The notes beneath the pieces were generated by a model that saw nothing but the letters and a program-made list of their open reading frames with translations, was not told the origin of the DNA and searched no databases. From Symbiodinium natans (Eukaryota; Sar; Dinophyceae; Suessiales; Symbiodiniaceae), in the NCBI GenBank assembly GCA_905221605.1, contig CAJNDS010002248.1:442416-489915 (forward strand): 47,500 nt of DNA, written 5' to 3'. Every line of letters starts with the position of its first letter. The first letter of the stretch is position 1. This document shows, piece by piece, positions 35,566 through 44,972 of the stretch. The position numbers and the translations under genes are program-made.

Positions 35566-35626
35566 AGGGTTTAGGGTTTAGGGTGGCTTAGGGTTCAGGG
35601 TTCAGGGTTTAGGGTTTAGCCTTTAG

Positions 35627-35782
35627 GATCTCTGTGGCTTAGAGAACGGAGGTCTGGCGATACGTACCGAGAGCAGGTGCTGAGGAATAATGAAGACCAT
35701 GAGCACTATCTGGGGCGCAGCTATGGCAAAGTGCACACGAAGCAGCCTGCTGACAGCCGTCGCCAAACGATGCACAAAAAGG
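35627..35782 (+). CDS. Exon of unidentified gene (GSLWLRE..TYREQVLRNN)
   Basis: The acceptor CTTTAG (ending 35,626) is the tail of a decayed TTTAGGG array. The frame reads TYREQVLRNNEDHEHYLGRS and YGKVHTKQPADSRRQ, strongly protein-like and highly polar, and a consensus donor GTGAGT follows at 35,783. At 156 bp it is one of the largest single exons here. Family not recognised. It is in the same orientation as the channel gene and the later exons. Confidence 0.65.
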
Positions 35783-36187
35783 GTGAGTCTTCAGGCTCCC
35801 AGCTGGGAAGTTGATTGAAAGTGTGTAGCCCTAAACCCTAAACCCTAAGATTCAAAAAAGGGTTTAGGGCTGGGGCAAGGTTTCTTAAGACTCACTACGC
35901 CCTTACTAGGCCCCCCCAGCTTCCTTAAGGTCCCCGAAGTACCTTCATGAACCCCTTCCCCTCCCGTATAAGGACTCTATAGAAGGGCGTCAGGGCTCCG
36001 AGCCTCCGCCACTTTGATAAAGAGGGCTTAGGGTTTGAGGGATTGAGGGATTGAGGGTTTGAGGGTTTGAGGGTTTGAGGGGGTAAGGGCGGTGAGGGTT
36101 TGAGGGTTTGCAGATTTTGCGGGTTTAGGGTACAGTAGAAGCTTGCAGGGAAAAGGCCTAAGCCCTGAAACCTGAACCCTAAACCCT
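35783..36187. repeat. Intron: CCCTAAA/TTTAGGG and TTTGAGGG variants
   Basis: Telomere-type units at 35,828-35,870 and a GAGGGTTT variant block at 36,030-36,110. The long minus-strand open frame here is mostly translated repeat. Confidence 0.6.
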
Positions 36188-36277
36188 GTGCATACAACTG
36201 GCGTTCCAAGCTTGCCAGGCCTGTGCAGCCGCGGCAGCATGCGAATCGGATCGGAAAAAGCGCACGTGTGCCACCAG
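36188..36277 (+). CDS. Exon candidate, basic segment
   Basis: Reads NWRSKLARPVQPRQHANRIG then KSARVPP, and ends at CCACCAG followed by a GT donor (GTGCAT). No clear acceptor; the start is estimated. Confidence 0.5.
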
Positions 36278-36356
36278 GTGCATCCCTAAATGTGCACTGA
36301 TGGGCATGTAGACCTAAGCCGTTTTGGGGGTTGAGGGTAGACGTTAGGGCTTCCAG

Positions 36357-36453
36357 CAGTGCCGGATCTATGGACCCCACCAGCACGAACCTGAAGAACG
36401 ACAATGTTGTTGACCTGGAAATTCCTTTCAAGCGCCGTGCTCCCACATGCCTC
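36357..36453 (+). CDS. Exon candidate (SMDPTSTNLKNDNVVDLEIP)
   Basis: The acceptor CTTCCAG (ending 36,356) is good. The frame reads SMDPTSTNLKNDNVVDLEIP and FKRRAPTCLS. The 3' end is unclear. An array of CCCTAAA units fills 36,500-36,590 downstream. Confidence 0.5.
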
Positions 36454-36923
36454 AGCCCGAAACCCTGGACCAGACCCCCAGACCTAAGCTTAAGCCTTAA
36501 ACCCTCCCTAAACCCTAAACCCTAGACCCTCGACCCTCCACCCTCAACCCTCAACCCTAAGCCCTAAACCCTAAACCCTAAACCCAACCCCTACCCCTTT
36601 GAGAGCCCAAGCCCCAAACCTCAAGCTCAAGGAGGCGAGCGCCTCAGCTTTACAAAACGGGGCAGGTGGTTTTGGGCTCTCGGCTTTTGGGGTTTAGGGT
36701 TTCGGCCTACATGTAATCCGAATTCTCACATTCTTGGGGTGTGTATTGGCGGGATATGGGAGCCCCAAACCCTAAACTCTTACACTAAACTCCAGAACCT
36801 TGGAACATGGTTTAAGGATGATTAGAGCTGGGATTCCCTTTAATATACCTTTTGGGGTATGGGGATAAGACTGTTCCAACTTCCTGGGTTCACTGTAAAC
36901 CCCTATGTGCGATGGACCCCTAG

Positions 36924-36991
36924 GCGAAGTCGCCGCTGGTTCAGCTGCCCCACCTGCTGCCGGAAGTACTTGTGTTGCGGCCACCTCAATG
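36924..36991 (+). CDS. Exon candidate, Ala/Ser-rich
   Basis: Acceptor CCCCTAG (ending 36,923); reads EVAAGSAAPPAAGSTCVAAT. Low complexity makes the call weak. Confidence 0.35.
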
Positions 36992-36999
36992 GGGGTTTA

Positions 37000-37980
37000 G
37001 GGTTTCGGGTTTAGGGCTTAGGGAATTTCAAACCTGATTTCAGGAAGAGCATGCATGATTCGGGAATTTTCCCTCCTAGGTTTTGATTATAGTAGTATTC
37101 TGGGGGGTGGTGCGGAGGTGGATTGGGCTATGGGGCTTACAAGTTTCCAACCCTAAACCCTAAAACCCCAACCCTGAACCCTAAACCCGAATCCCTGTCC
37201 TAAACCCGGATAGTATTCGTTCGGGTATTGGTTAACTCCCGAGGCTGTTTTGGCGCGCGGCAACGGGAAGCATCACCATTCCAGAGCCAACGCCCAAGAT
37301 GTGCAGATCCTGCATATTGGGGTTTAGGGTTTAGGGGCTTGGGGGTTTAGGGGCTTATGGGCTTAGGGGCTTAGGGGTTTAGGGGTTTAAGGGTTTAGGG
37401 TTTAGGGGTTTAGGGTTTACGGTTCAGGGGTGAGGGGGTTTAGGGGTTAGTTAGGGGTTAGGGGTTTAGGGTTTACAGTAGGGTTTAGGGTTTAGGGTTT
37501 GGGACTGCGGGAGCCTCAGCAGTCCTGGGTTAAAAAGGGTTGAGGGCTTACAGGGTTTAGGGTTTAGGGTTTAGGGTTTAGGGTTTAGGGTTTAGGCTTA
37601 CAGGGTTTATAGAGTTCGTGGGTTTAGGGCGGTTGGGTTTGCTGGCGCCGACCTCAGTCCATGCTTCAAAAGAGCGGTTGGGTTTAGAGGGTTTATGTGG
37701 TTGGGTGGTTGGGTTTAGACGGTTTATAGAGTCTTTGTCGGGATTATAGGGCTTATAGGGTTGGGGTTCTAGGGTTTATTGGGCTCATTGGGTTTATGGG
37801 GTTTATAGGGTATATAGGGTGAAAAGTGTATATCTGGTTCATGCGGTTTAGGGTTTTGGCCACATAATCCCAAGCCTAAAGCCCCATCGCTTATGAAGCC
37901 CATGCATCAACACCCGACACCCTAAACCATAAACCCTAAACCCTATACCCTAAGCCCTAAACCCTAAACCCTAAACCCTG
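37000..37980. repeat. Intron or spacer dense in TTTAGGG variants
   Basis: Degenerate TTTAGGGG, TTAGGGG and TTTATAGGG arrays at 37,320-37,510, 37,556-37,625 and 37,675-37,830; CCCTAAA at 37,918-37,978. The unique stretch 37,244-37,317 is open in all three forward frames, so I do not assign it. Confidence 0.6.
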
Positions 37981-37982
37981 AG

Positions 37983-38056
37983 CCAAGGCAACCGAGAGCA
38001 GCTGCAGTTCCAGCAGAGCCGTCGCTCAGGCGGCGCGTACTGGGACACCTTGCACC
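37983..38056 (+). CDS. Exon candidate, Gln/Arg-rich
   Basis: Reads GNREQLQFQQSRRSGGAYWD then TLH between CCCTAAA arrays. Codon composition is protein-like; boundaries are uncertain. Confidence 0.4.
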
Positions 38057-38243
38057 CTAAACCCCAAACCCTAAAACCTAAAAGGGTTTGGTGGCGTGGC
38101 TTCAGCTCAGCCTAGACCAAAGCCCGTTTTTTGACACCCCGTACTTAACCGCCAATTCCTGCAGAGTGTCCGAGAGGTCAGCTAAGCGGGTGGCAAAAAA
38201 AAAACCTAAACCCTAAACCCCTACATGCTACAATCTCCCCAAG

Positions 38244-38294
38244 GCCGGGGTGCGTACCCTTGTGTACTATGGTGGGCTGAAGTTGCTCTTGAAA
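38244..38294 (+). CDS. Exon candidate (AGVRTLVYYGGLKLLLK)
   Basis: Acceptor CCCAAG (ending 38,243), possible GC donor (AAAG then GCTAAG). A short protein-like frame on the plus strand. Confidence 0.4.
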
Positions 38295-38415
38295 GGCTAA
38301 GCCCGCAGAGGTTGCTCTGATCCCCAAACCTCTTGCTCCGCGCTCGCACGGTCGCAGCACGAGCCCCTGTAAAGTAAGAAGTGCAATCTTCGGCTCACGG
38401 CTTAAATCCCTCACC

Positions 38416-38520
38416 TTGGGATGTTACCCCTTAGACTAACAGTCCTTAATAAGGATTATAGCACCTCCCCTCTAGCATTATCCCTATTAAGGACTGTTAG
38501 TATAAGGGGTAACATCCCAA
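38416..38520. mobile_element. MITE-like hairpin family 1, copy 2
   Basis: TTGGGATGTTACCCCTTAGA ... GGGGTAACATCCCAA, with inner blocks ACTAACAGTCCTTAATA and TATTAAGGACTGTTAGT. The most symmetrical copy, about 105 bp. Confidence 0.85.
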
Positions 38521-38745
38521 CCCTAAACCCTAAACCCGAAACCCTAACCTATAAACCCCAAAGAGGGATCCTATCTGCTGCCTTCCAGCAGAGCCATTGT
38601 CTTTGAGGCCCTCCCCCTCCCAGGCCTAAAAATCCGTCAGCCCTTCTCTGCTTAGGTTACCCTAAGCCCCATAAACCCTAAACCCTAAACCCCATAATTA
38701 AACCCTAAACCCTAAACCCTAAACCCTACTGCGCCCGAAAGCCTG

Positions 38746-38830
38746 AGTCCAACTAGCCCACCGATCCCTGCCCTTCCGCTCCCAGCCTCTACGCTGGGCA
38801 AGCCGGCCGCGCCCACTGCTAAGCTGCTTC
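38746..38830 (+). CDS. Exon candidate, Pro/Ala-rich
   Basis: Reads SPTSPPIPALPLPASTLGKP then AAPTAKLL between a CCCTAAA array and a TTTGGGG array. Low-complexity composition limits confidence. Confidence 0.35.
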
Positions 38831-38990
38831 GGGGTTTGGGGTTTAGGGTTTGGGGTTTAGGGCTTAGGGTTTGGGGTTTTTAGGGTTTGGGGTTTAGGGC
38901 TTAGGGTTTGGGGTTTGGGGTTAAGTCTGGGTGGATGTGATGTGGGTGTGGGATGCTAGATGTAGAGTTCGCATACATACGTACCTGAAG

Positions 38991-39046
38991 CAGCCTTCAT
39001 TCCTACGAAGCGCATGGGTAGAAGGTCTCGTGCCGGCCTGGGCGTA
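38991..39046 (+). CDS. Exon candidate (AFIPTKRMGRRSRAGLG)
   Basis: Acceptor CCTGAAG (ending 38,990); reads AFIPTKRMGRRSRAGLGVR. No donor identified. Confidence 0.35.
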
Positions 39047-39526
39047 AGGCTCTACGATTTTGGGATTTAGGGTTTAGGGTTTAGAGGTTTCCTACGCTCC
39101 CTGAACTTGTAAATCATGATGCTTGAGACAGGAGGATATCAGGCAGATGGTACGAAGGTGGTAGGCAGGGTGCCTTCTGGTCTTGTTGGGCGCTTCCCCA
39201 GTGGCAATCCTTAAATCTTGGCCTCCTGTTTCCCGAAGTGCAAGAAATTGTCGGGCTTGGCCTGTTTGGACTTCGCTTCCTTTGGGTGGGGAGGGCGGGG
39301 GGGGGGGGATCTTGTCCTTTTTCGCCCTGCGCAGTGCCAAACATGCCAAAAGATGTGAATCTCAGCCAGGGATAGCGTTGGGCCAAAATTCATAGGTCAC
39401 CTGGGTCCTAGGTTGGGCCCTGGGGTGTTCTGTACTTTCTTTAAAGGGGTTCAGAAGAAAACCTTGTTGAAGCGTAGTTCTCAGAGGTTACGGGACAACC
39501 TAGAACCCTCAACCCTAAACCGACCC
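39047..39526. other. Unassigned sequence between exon candidates
   Basis: TTTAGGG units at 39,067-39,085, a G tract at 39,297-39,308, otherwise unique. Overlapping open frames on both strands have no recognisable features. Confidence 0.4.
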
Positions 39527-39609
39527 TTGCGTGGCCACCCCGAAATCGCCCATCGACGTGAAGCCTTCAGGAAGTCGTCTTCGAACCTGACGGCGCCACG
39601 ACGCGTGTG
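39527..39609 (+). CDS. Exon candidate, basic (GHPEIAHRREAFRKSSSN)
   Basis: Reads RGHPEIAHRREAFRKSSSN then LTAPRR, ending near TGA 39,608, before a TTTAGGG array. It could be a terminal exon. Confidence 0.4.
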
Positions 39610-40839
39610 ATTGAGGCGCACTCGGTTAGGGTTTAGGGTTTAGGGTTTAGGGTTTAGGGTGTAGGGTTTAGGGTTTAGGGTTTAGGGTTTAGGGTTTAGG
39701 GTTTAGGGTTAGGGCGCTGTCGGGCTCTTAGGAATTCTCTCACACGCTCTTGACTGGGCCACAGGTTCACGAATCTTTGCGAAATCTGGATTCCTGTTTC
39801 TAGTTCCAAGGGTTTAAGGTTTAGGGCCTAGGGAATAGGGAAGCTGATGGATTCCATATCGTGCGTTTTCATCGTGGTTCGCATGTGGATGTGACGCCCA
39901 TGCTCAGGATTGGACTGTATGGCATGGATGTAGCAGGATGTGGCTTGAGATTGCATGTGGACATAGATGCAACCTTTCTAAAATAAGTCAGGTGGAGCTG
40001 AATTGGCCGCATGCACTAGAAATTGAACATGCCGTAGATGGCTTTGCCTTTTCTACAGGGCTCCCAAGGGCCCTAAACCCTAAACCCTAAACCCACAGAA
40101 GAAGGACGTTTGGGTAAACAAGCACGGGTTGAAGGATGTGTGGTGCCAACATACCAAGCCCAGTGAAACTTCAGAGGCATGCTCTTCCCTAAACTATCCC
40201 TAAACCCTACACCCTAAACCCTAAACCCTAAACCCTAAACCCTAAACCCTATGGATGCTTGGGCCTGATAAATTCCTCCTTTTTGAGAGACTTTGGGGCC
40301 CAAGTATATTATCGTCAGGCACATGAGACCCTTGGGGTACAATAATTCCCTTAGAACCAGAACAAACCTTGATGACTCATTCATGATTCAATGCTCCCTT
40401 CTAGAGAAAAATGCAACATAAATTAATTCCTACAGGAACTAATTAATAGGAAACCCTGCTAAACCCATCTGCTGTACAGCCCCAGACAAGCTCTGTGCCT
40501 CGACAGGAGCCATCATCAGCTTTAGCCCTGAATGGGTCCTAGGACAATTTCGGCTTCAATTCTCCTTGCATGGTTACATGGTCCCTTAGTAAAACGGGCC
40601 CCTTACATACCCCTCATATACCCTACACAAACTAAGCACCCATACATCAGAACCCTTTAAAGGAGGTAAGGGACCATACTAGGGGCCCATAGAGCTACCC
40701 TTAGAAATTCCGCAGGCACGGTTCCGGTTCACCGAAGCCCGCTAGTGCTTCTGCGCCCAAGCCTCAGTCTGTTTAGGGTTTAGGGTTTAGGATTTAGGAT
40801 TTAGGGTTTAGGGTTTAGGGTTTAGGGTTTAGGGTTTAG
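39610..40839. repeat. Spacer or intron: TTTAGGG and CCCTAAA arrays, inverted repeat
   Basis: TTTAGGG at 39,627-39,712 and 40,770-40,839; CCCTAAA at 40,071-40,095 and 40,196-40,250; a foldback pair ATGGTCCCTTA / TAAGGGACCAT at 40,578-40,677. No coding signal seen. Confidence 0.6.
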
Positions 40840-40920
40840 GGCAATCGCATGCTTACTCTCGAGGAGGGAGACTTGGCTAAGGGCTGTCCTGGTGAAGAAT
40901 TCAGCAAGACTTTCGGAATC
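40840..40920 (+). CDS. Exon candidate spliced directly onto a TTTAGGG array
   Basis: The last TTTAG of the array ends at 40,839. The frame then reads GNRMLTLEEGDLAKGCPGEE and FSKTFG, protein-like and acidic. The array itself would supply the AG acceptor. Donor uncertain. Confidence 0.5.
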
Positions 40921-41776
40921 TGTGGGTTTTGTGCCCCTACCCTGAGCCCTAAACCCTGAACCCTACACCCTGCACCCTGAATCCTGAACAAGAACAGGAA
41001 GAAGAAGAAGAAGAAGAAGCATCCTGAGCCGCGCCCAGGCTTTCCACAGTTCAGGGCTCCGTGACCTTGAGAGCGAGACTTTAAAAGCACTTAGGGTTTA
41101 GGGTTTAGGTTTTAGGGTTTAGGGTTTAGGAAAGTTTAGGGTTTCAGAAAGGACTGTTTAGGGTTTAGGGTTTAGGGTTTATAGGGCGTTTCACCCTGGA
41201 AAGTGCCCGCGTTCCATTCGAAACAGACAAGAGGAGCCAGGGGTGAAGATGCTCAGGCTTTCGGGGGATGGGAATCGGTAGCTTGTAGGGTTAGGTTTAG
41301 GGCTTAGGGTCTAGGGTTTAGGGTTCGGGTTTAGGGAAAGGGGTTCAGACCGCTGTTACGCAAACAACCTTGAGAACCCAAACCAGCAAAAGTCGGCATT
41401 TCCTGGAATAGGAGGCACCCCTCCTACCTTGAAGACTACGTGAATCCTAAAATTGTGGTCATATACCCTTTCCTTCTAGAATCCCTATTCAGGCAATATG
41501 AACCACAAACCCTTTTAGAGCTCGTTTGATCCCCGAGGTATAACCATACTCTGACCCTTAGTTGCAGGAGCTCGCAGCAAAGGTACACCTTTAAACCCTA
41601 AACCCTAAACCCAGAGTCAGACTTACCAACCGATGCCTTGCCGGCCTTGTGCGAGTGTGAGAGTCGAAACCCTAAACATGGGAAAACCCCCACCCCAAGT
41701 CTAACCCAATAGCAAAAGTAATCACAGTGCAAGAAGGACTGGCCATGGTTCTTTTGTTGTCAGCTGTCCAGGGCAG
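40921..41776. repeat. Intron: TTTAGGG arrays and a diverged hairpin element
   Basis: GAA/AAG-rich patch at 40,995-41,020; TTTAGGG at 41,091-41,185 and 41,286-41,335; a diverged copy of hairpin family 2 at about 41,428-41,537. Confidence 0.6.
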
Positions 41777-41963
41777 CATTACGGCCACAAAGCCCCAGGG
41801 CAACCGTCACAACAAGCTTACTTCATCAATGTCGCCTTCATGGAGCGATTCCTCGCTCAGGTCCTGCTCCTTCATAGTGCGAGACGGATCGCTCAGGCTC
41901 ATGATATTCTTTTGGTGTCTATGTGCTTTGGTCATTCCGCCGCAGAAGCTGGAGCAACAACAG
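41777..41963 (+). CDS. Strong internal exon (HYGHKAPGQPSQQAYFINVA...)
   Basis: The acceptor GGGCAG ends at 41,776 and a GT donor follows CAACAG at 41,964. The 187-bp frame reads HYGHKAPGQPSQQAYFINVA, then FMERFLAQVLLLHSARRIAQ and AHDILLVSMCFGHSAAEAG. A Gln/Pro/Gly-rich start is followed by a long amphipathic to hydrophobic helix. It joins in frame to the 36-bp exon at 42,225. Family not recognised. It is the best-bounded exon of the downstream gene. Confidence 0.65.
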
Positions 41964-42224
41964 GTTTTCGTGCTTGGAGCAGAGATCCTGTACCATTATA
42001 TAAGGCTCGATGTTCTGGTCGGGAACCCCCTTGCGCCATGGCCCACTGGGCGCAACGAGGGCAGATCTCGACGACCCAAGGCGCACCAGCTGACCGTTGA
42101 GGTAGACGGGTCCGCAAACCCTGAACTCACACTATACCGATATCCTACACTGACTTGTGGTTTGCAAGACCCCTAAACCCTACACCCTAAACCCTAAACC
42201 ATAAACCGCGGCCTTTTTTGCCAG

Positions 42225-42260
42225 AGTTGGCGGCAGTATTCACAGCTGGGGAGAGACCAG
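42225..42260 (+). CDS. 36-bp micro-exon
   Basis: The acceptor CTTTTTTGCCAG (ending 42,224) is strong and a GT donor (GTAGGG) follows at 42,261. In the phase left by the 41,777 exon it reads LAAVFTAGERP. Confidence 0.5.
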
Positions 42261-42699
42261 GTAGGGCTTAGGGGCCTTCTATCCTGTTTCACGGTGGGCT
42301 TCCCCTTGTTGCTGGCCCAGGAACCCTGTTAAACAACATTGCTTAGAGTCCTAAACCCCAAGCCCTAAACCCTAAACCCTAAACCCTAAACCCTAAGTAT
42401 GCTCTGCCGTGGAATGCTGTATCGCCGTCTTGCATGTATTGCAGTACGGAGGCCTTTTGGAAGCGCTCTTGATTCAAGCAAGGACCCACTTTAGGGCTTC
42501 GGGCTTAGGGTTCAGGTTTTAGGGTCTGAAGCAGAAGAGGGAAGAGGGTTTAGGGTTTAGGGCTTGGGGTTTAGGGTTTAGGGTTTAGGGTTTAGGGTTT
42601 AGGGTTTAGGGTTTAGGGTTTAGGGTTTAGGGCTTAGGGTTTAGGGTTTAGGGTTTAGGGTTTGGAAAGGGTGACCGTTCGCAAAGGTCATCCTGCCAG
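42261..42699. repeat. Intron with long TTTAGGG array
   Basis: CCCTAAA at 42,360-42,395 and a long TTTAGGG array, about 15 units with a few GCTTAGG variants, at 42,546-42,663. Confidence 0.75.
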
Positions 42700-42793
42700 C
42701 TGATGCAAAGAGTCGGGGTTCAAAAGGGAGACCGCTCGCGAGCACATACAGCAACAAAGCTTCGAGAGCAATGTCCCTTCCTGTAGCTGCACC
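42700..42793 (+). CDS. Exon candidate, Ser/Lys-rich
   Basis: Acceptor CTGCCAG (ending 42,699). In the phase left by the micro-exon it reads DAKSRGSKGRPLASTYSNKA then SRAMSLPVAAP. All three frames are open, so the phase is inferred. Confidence 0.4.
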
Positions 42794-43168
42794 AGAAACC
42801 CTTGGAGATCAGGGGACTAAAGGAAGGAGCCTCATACTATAAAGTAAGTATATATATATATATTGATATGTATAGGGGTTATATAGGAAAAGAAGTTGGA
42901 AGGAGATTAAGCGCCCCTTCTAGGGGGCTCCCTCCTTATACCCCCTTAACGAGCCCCATACCATGCTCGATGTTTTCGAGGTGTCTTCACTCCTTGAAGG
43001 CCATCCACAGACAGTCAGCGTGCATAGATCTCAAGAGTTTTTGCCAGGGATGTTGTTTCGGGCTTGGGGTTTGGGGTTTAGGGTTTAGGGGGGTTTTCGA
43101 ACATACGGGTACCCATTTGGGGGTGGGGTGTAAAAGAGCTACCCCCCCAATTTTGGGACCTGACTGCT

Positions 43169-43258
43169 TTGGGATGTTCCCCCGTATACTAACAGTCCTT
43201 AATAGAGATTATCGCGAATCCCTATTAAGGACTGTTAGTAGAATGGGGAACATCCCAA
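43169..43258. mobile_element. MITE-like hairpin family 1, copy 3
   Basis: TTGGGATGTTCCCCCGTATA ... GGGGAACATCCCAA with inner ACTAACAGTCCTTAATA. About 90 bp. Confidence 0.85.
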
Positions 43259-43983
43259 GTTCTACTGCTTGCTGCATCTGTCATCGTGTGGTCACTCAGG
43301 GCCTTCGGCTCAAGTGGCGCCGAGTGGCCACATGAATCCTCAAACCTCGCAGCTTTGCCCAATGCTTCCATATGCATCCACGGTGGTCGGTGGCGCTGCT
43401 CTTCCTCGCGCAGCGCTGCTGCGGTATTCGGCCTGAGCTTGTCGCGGGGCTCGGATCGGCAGAGCCTTCCGACATCCAGGCGGCGCGCACTAGAAGCATA
43501 GTTTGCAAGGTGGTACATATTCCCTATGGGGTTTAGGATCAGATTGAGGAATTTGTTCAGAGGGTTTAAAAGGCCCAGGCGAGTAAAGCATCGCATGGTT
43601 TGGTATAGTCAAGTGTCCAATTTTCCAACGAGCCACCTCATCACAAGGTCAATCGCTTGTCAGAGCTTACGAACTGGAGTTAGGATTGAAATTGATGTGG
43701 CAGGTGGCCCTAAGTCTGTGAGACCTAGTGGTGCGCTTATTCCCTGTTTGGGGGGGGGAGGGGGGGTTTAGGTTCCTTATCAACCCCTTTAAGCTGGCAC
43801 CCTTGTTAATCCTAGGGTACTGGGCGAGGAGAAATGACAAGTGGCCGCCAGGGTTCTGTTTTCCGTGCTGACACAGCGAACGGCAAATTCTGAAACGTCG
43901 CTTTGCTCTTTACCTACTCTTGGGTGTTCTTGTTGGGAAAGTTAAAACTGGTAGCCCTAGTAGAGTATTATGGCGTGTAACAT

Positions 43984-44055
43984 GGGGTTTCCGAAAATGG
44001 GGGGTACTCACTTTGTGGGGTATATACGGGGTACCCCTATTGTCGGAAATCCCCC
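43984..44055. repeat. Hairpin with GGGGTTTCCGA / TCGGAAATCCCC ends
   Basis: Imperfect inverted repeat of about 25 bp per arm around GTACTCACTTTGTGGGGTAT. It may be a third MITE type; similar TTTCGGAAAACCCC ends occur near 6,974-6,988. Confidence 0.5.
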
Positions 44056-44238
44056 GATCGTACCCGTATGCCGGTAGCTGAACTTTCAGTCTCCTTAGCA
44101 AGATCCACGCTTAAGCCAGTCCGACGCCAGTCAGGCGGAGGTGGTTGTCAGTTCAGGGTATTTCTCCCCAACCTTAGTGAATTCGGTTGAGGGTTTAGGG
44201 TTTAGGGTTTAGGGTTTAGGGAATTCTCTCCTAAACAG

Positions 44239-44349
44239 CGGCAGGATTCCCATCAAGCTGCGTCCTCGCTCATCCTCCTGACTGATCAGGACAGCATTCA
44301 AGGGCATTTGAGACTGTACTGCAATGCTAAGTTCATGTTTGGATCATAA
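44239..44349 (+). CDS. Exon candidate, possibly terminal (RQDSHQAASSLILLTDQDSI)
   Basis: Acceptor CTAAACAG (ending 44,238). Reads RQDSHQAASSLILLTDQDSI then QGHLRLYCNAKFMFGS and TAA at 44,347. It could instead end at an internal donor near AATGCTAAG. Confidence 0.5.
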   Translation, partial: RQDSHQAASSLILLTDQDSIQGHLRLYCNAKFMFGS

Positions 44350-44465
44350 CCCTAAACCCTAAACCCCATATACTTGAGCCTACAGACCGGTCCAGTGCGC
44401 CTCCCAAGCATTCTCCCTGGGACATCCGGGTTTAGGCCCTTAGGGTTTCGGGATTAGAGTGTAGG

Positions 44466-44543
44466 GTCTAGGGTTTAGGGTTTAGGGTTTAGGGTTTAGG
44501 GTTTAGGGTTTAGGGTTTAGGGTTTAGGGTTTAGGGTTTAGGG
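44466..44543. repeat. Long perfect TTTAGGG array
   Basis: About eleven contiguous TTTAGGG units with no interruption. It lies between two exon candidates and not at a chromosome end, since unique sequence continues on both sides. Confidence 0.9.
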
Positions 44544-44669
44544 ATCCTGGAAACACCATTCCCTAATGTGGCCCCCCAACACGATAATCCTCATTGTAGG
44601 AACCCCTTCGGCGAGGGTACCGCTGTTTTCGGAAAACCTCGGATATCTGCAGTAATTATCTGCCAGCAG

Positions 44670-44720
44670 GCCTAGTTTTGTCGCAACCATGGCACATTTC
44701 GAGGAGCAGAAGCCAACCCG
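44670..44720 (+). CDS. Exon candidate (PSFVATMAHFEEQKPTRQAL)
   Basis: Acceptor TGCCAGCAG (ending 44,669). Reads PSFVATMAHFEEQKPTRQAL. It contains an ATG in a reasonable context (ACCATGG at 44,688), so it could be a first coding exon. Confidence 0.45.
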
Positions 44721-44789
44721 GCAAGCCCTGAATGCATGGTTTAGGGTTTAGGGTTCAGGGTTTAGGGTTCAGGGTTTGTAGGGTTTCAG

Positions 44790-44972
44790 CCACTCCCACC
44801 TGCTCCCACGCGATACTTCCAGTACAACCGCCTTTCCACCTGAGCCCATGTTATTTGCGACCACCCCCAAAGTCCCAAACCCCAAGCCCGAAACCGGAGA
44901 CCCCTTCCAGGCAGTTGAGACCTCGAAGCCGCAGTCAGGGCCAAAACTACAACCTACCGGAGTTCAGGCCAG
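44790..44972 (+). CDS. Internal exon, Pro/Thr/Ser-rich, 183 bp
   Basis: Acceptor GGGTTTCAG (ending 44,789), GT donor after GCCAG at 44,973. The frame is open throughout: HSHLLPRDTSSTTAFPPEPM, LFATTPKVPNPKPETGDPFQ and AVETSKPQSGPKLQPTGVQA. Likely a disordered linker. Family not recognised. Good boundaries on both sides. Confidence 0.55.

Larger units (their letters stand above)
42794..44238. repeat. Intron: hairpin elements and arrays
   Basis: TA tract at 42,846-42,870; TTTAGGG at 43,068-43,092; family 1 hairpin at 43,169-43,258; G tract at 43,750-43,765; another hairpin at 43,984-44,055; TTTAGGG at 44,190-44,220. Open frames around 43,260-43,510 lie on both strands and are unresolved. Confidence 0.55.

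Noticed and set aside
35925-36446. Minus-strand 173-aa frame
   Set aside because: Largely translated CCCTAAA-type repeat (LNPQ and SNPQ-like peptides); the plus strand holds better exon candidates with splice sites.
37244-37317. Exon candidate between arrays
   Set aside because: Open in all three forward frames with no decisive splice sites or composition.
43225-43596. Overlapping 123-aa minus and 71-aa plus frames
   Set aside because: Both strands are open and the plus frame overlaps a hairpin element; no motif decides between them.
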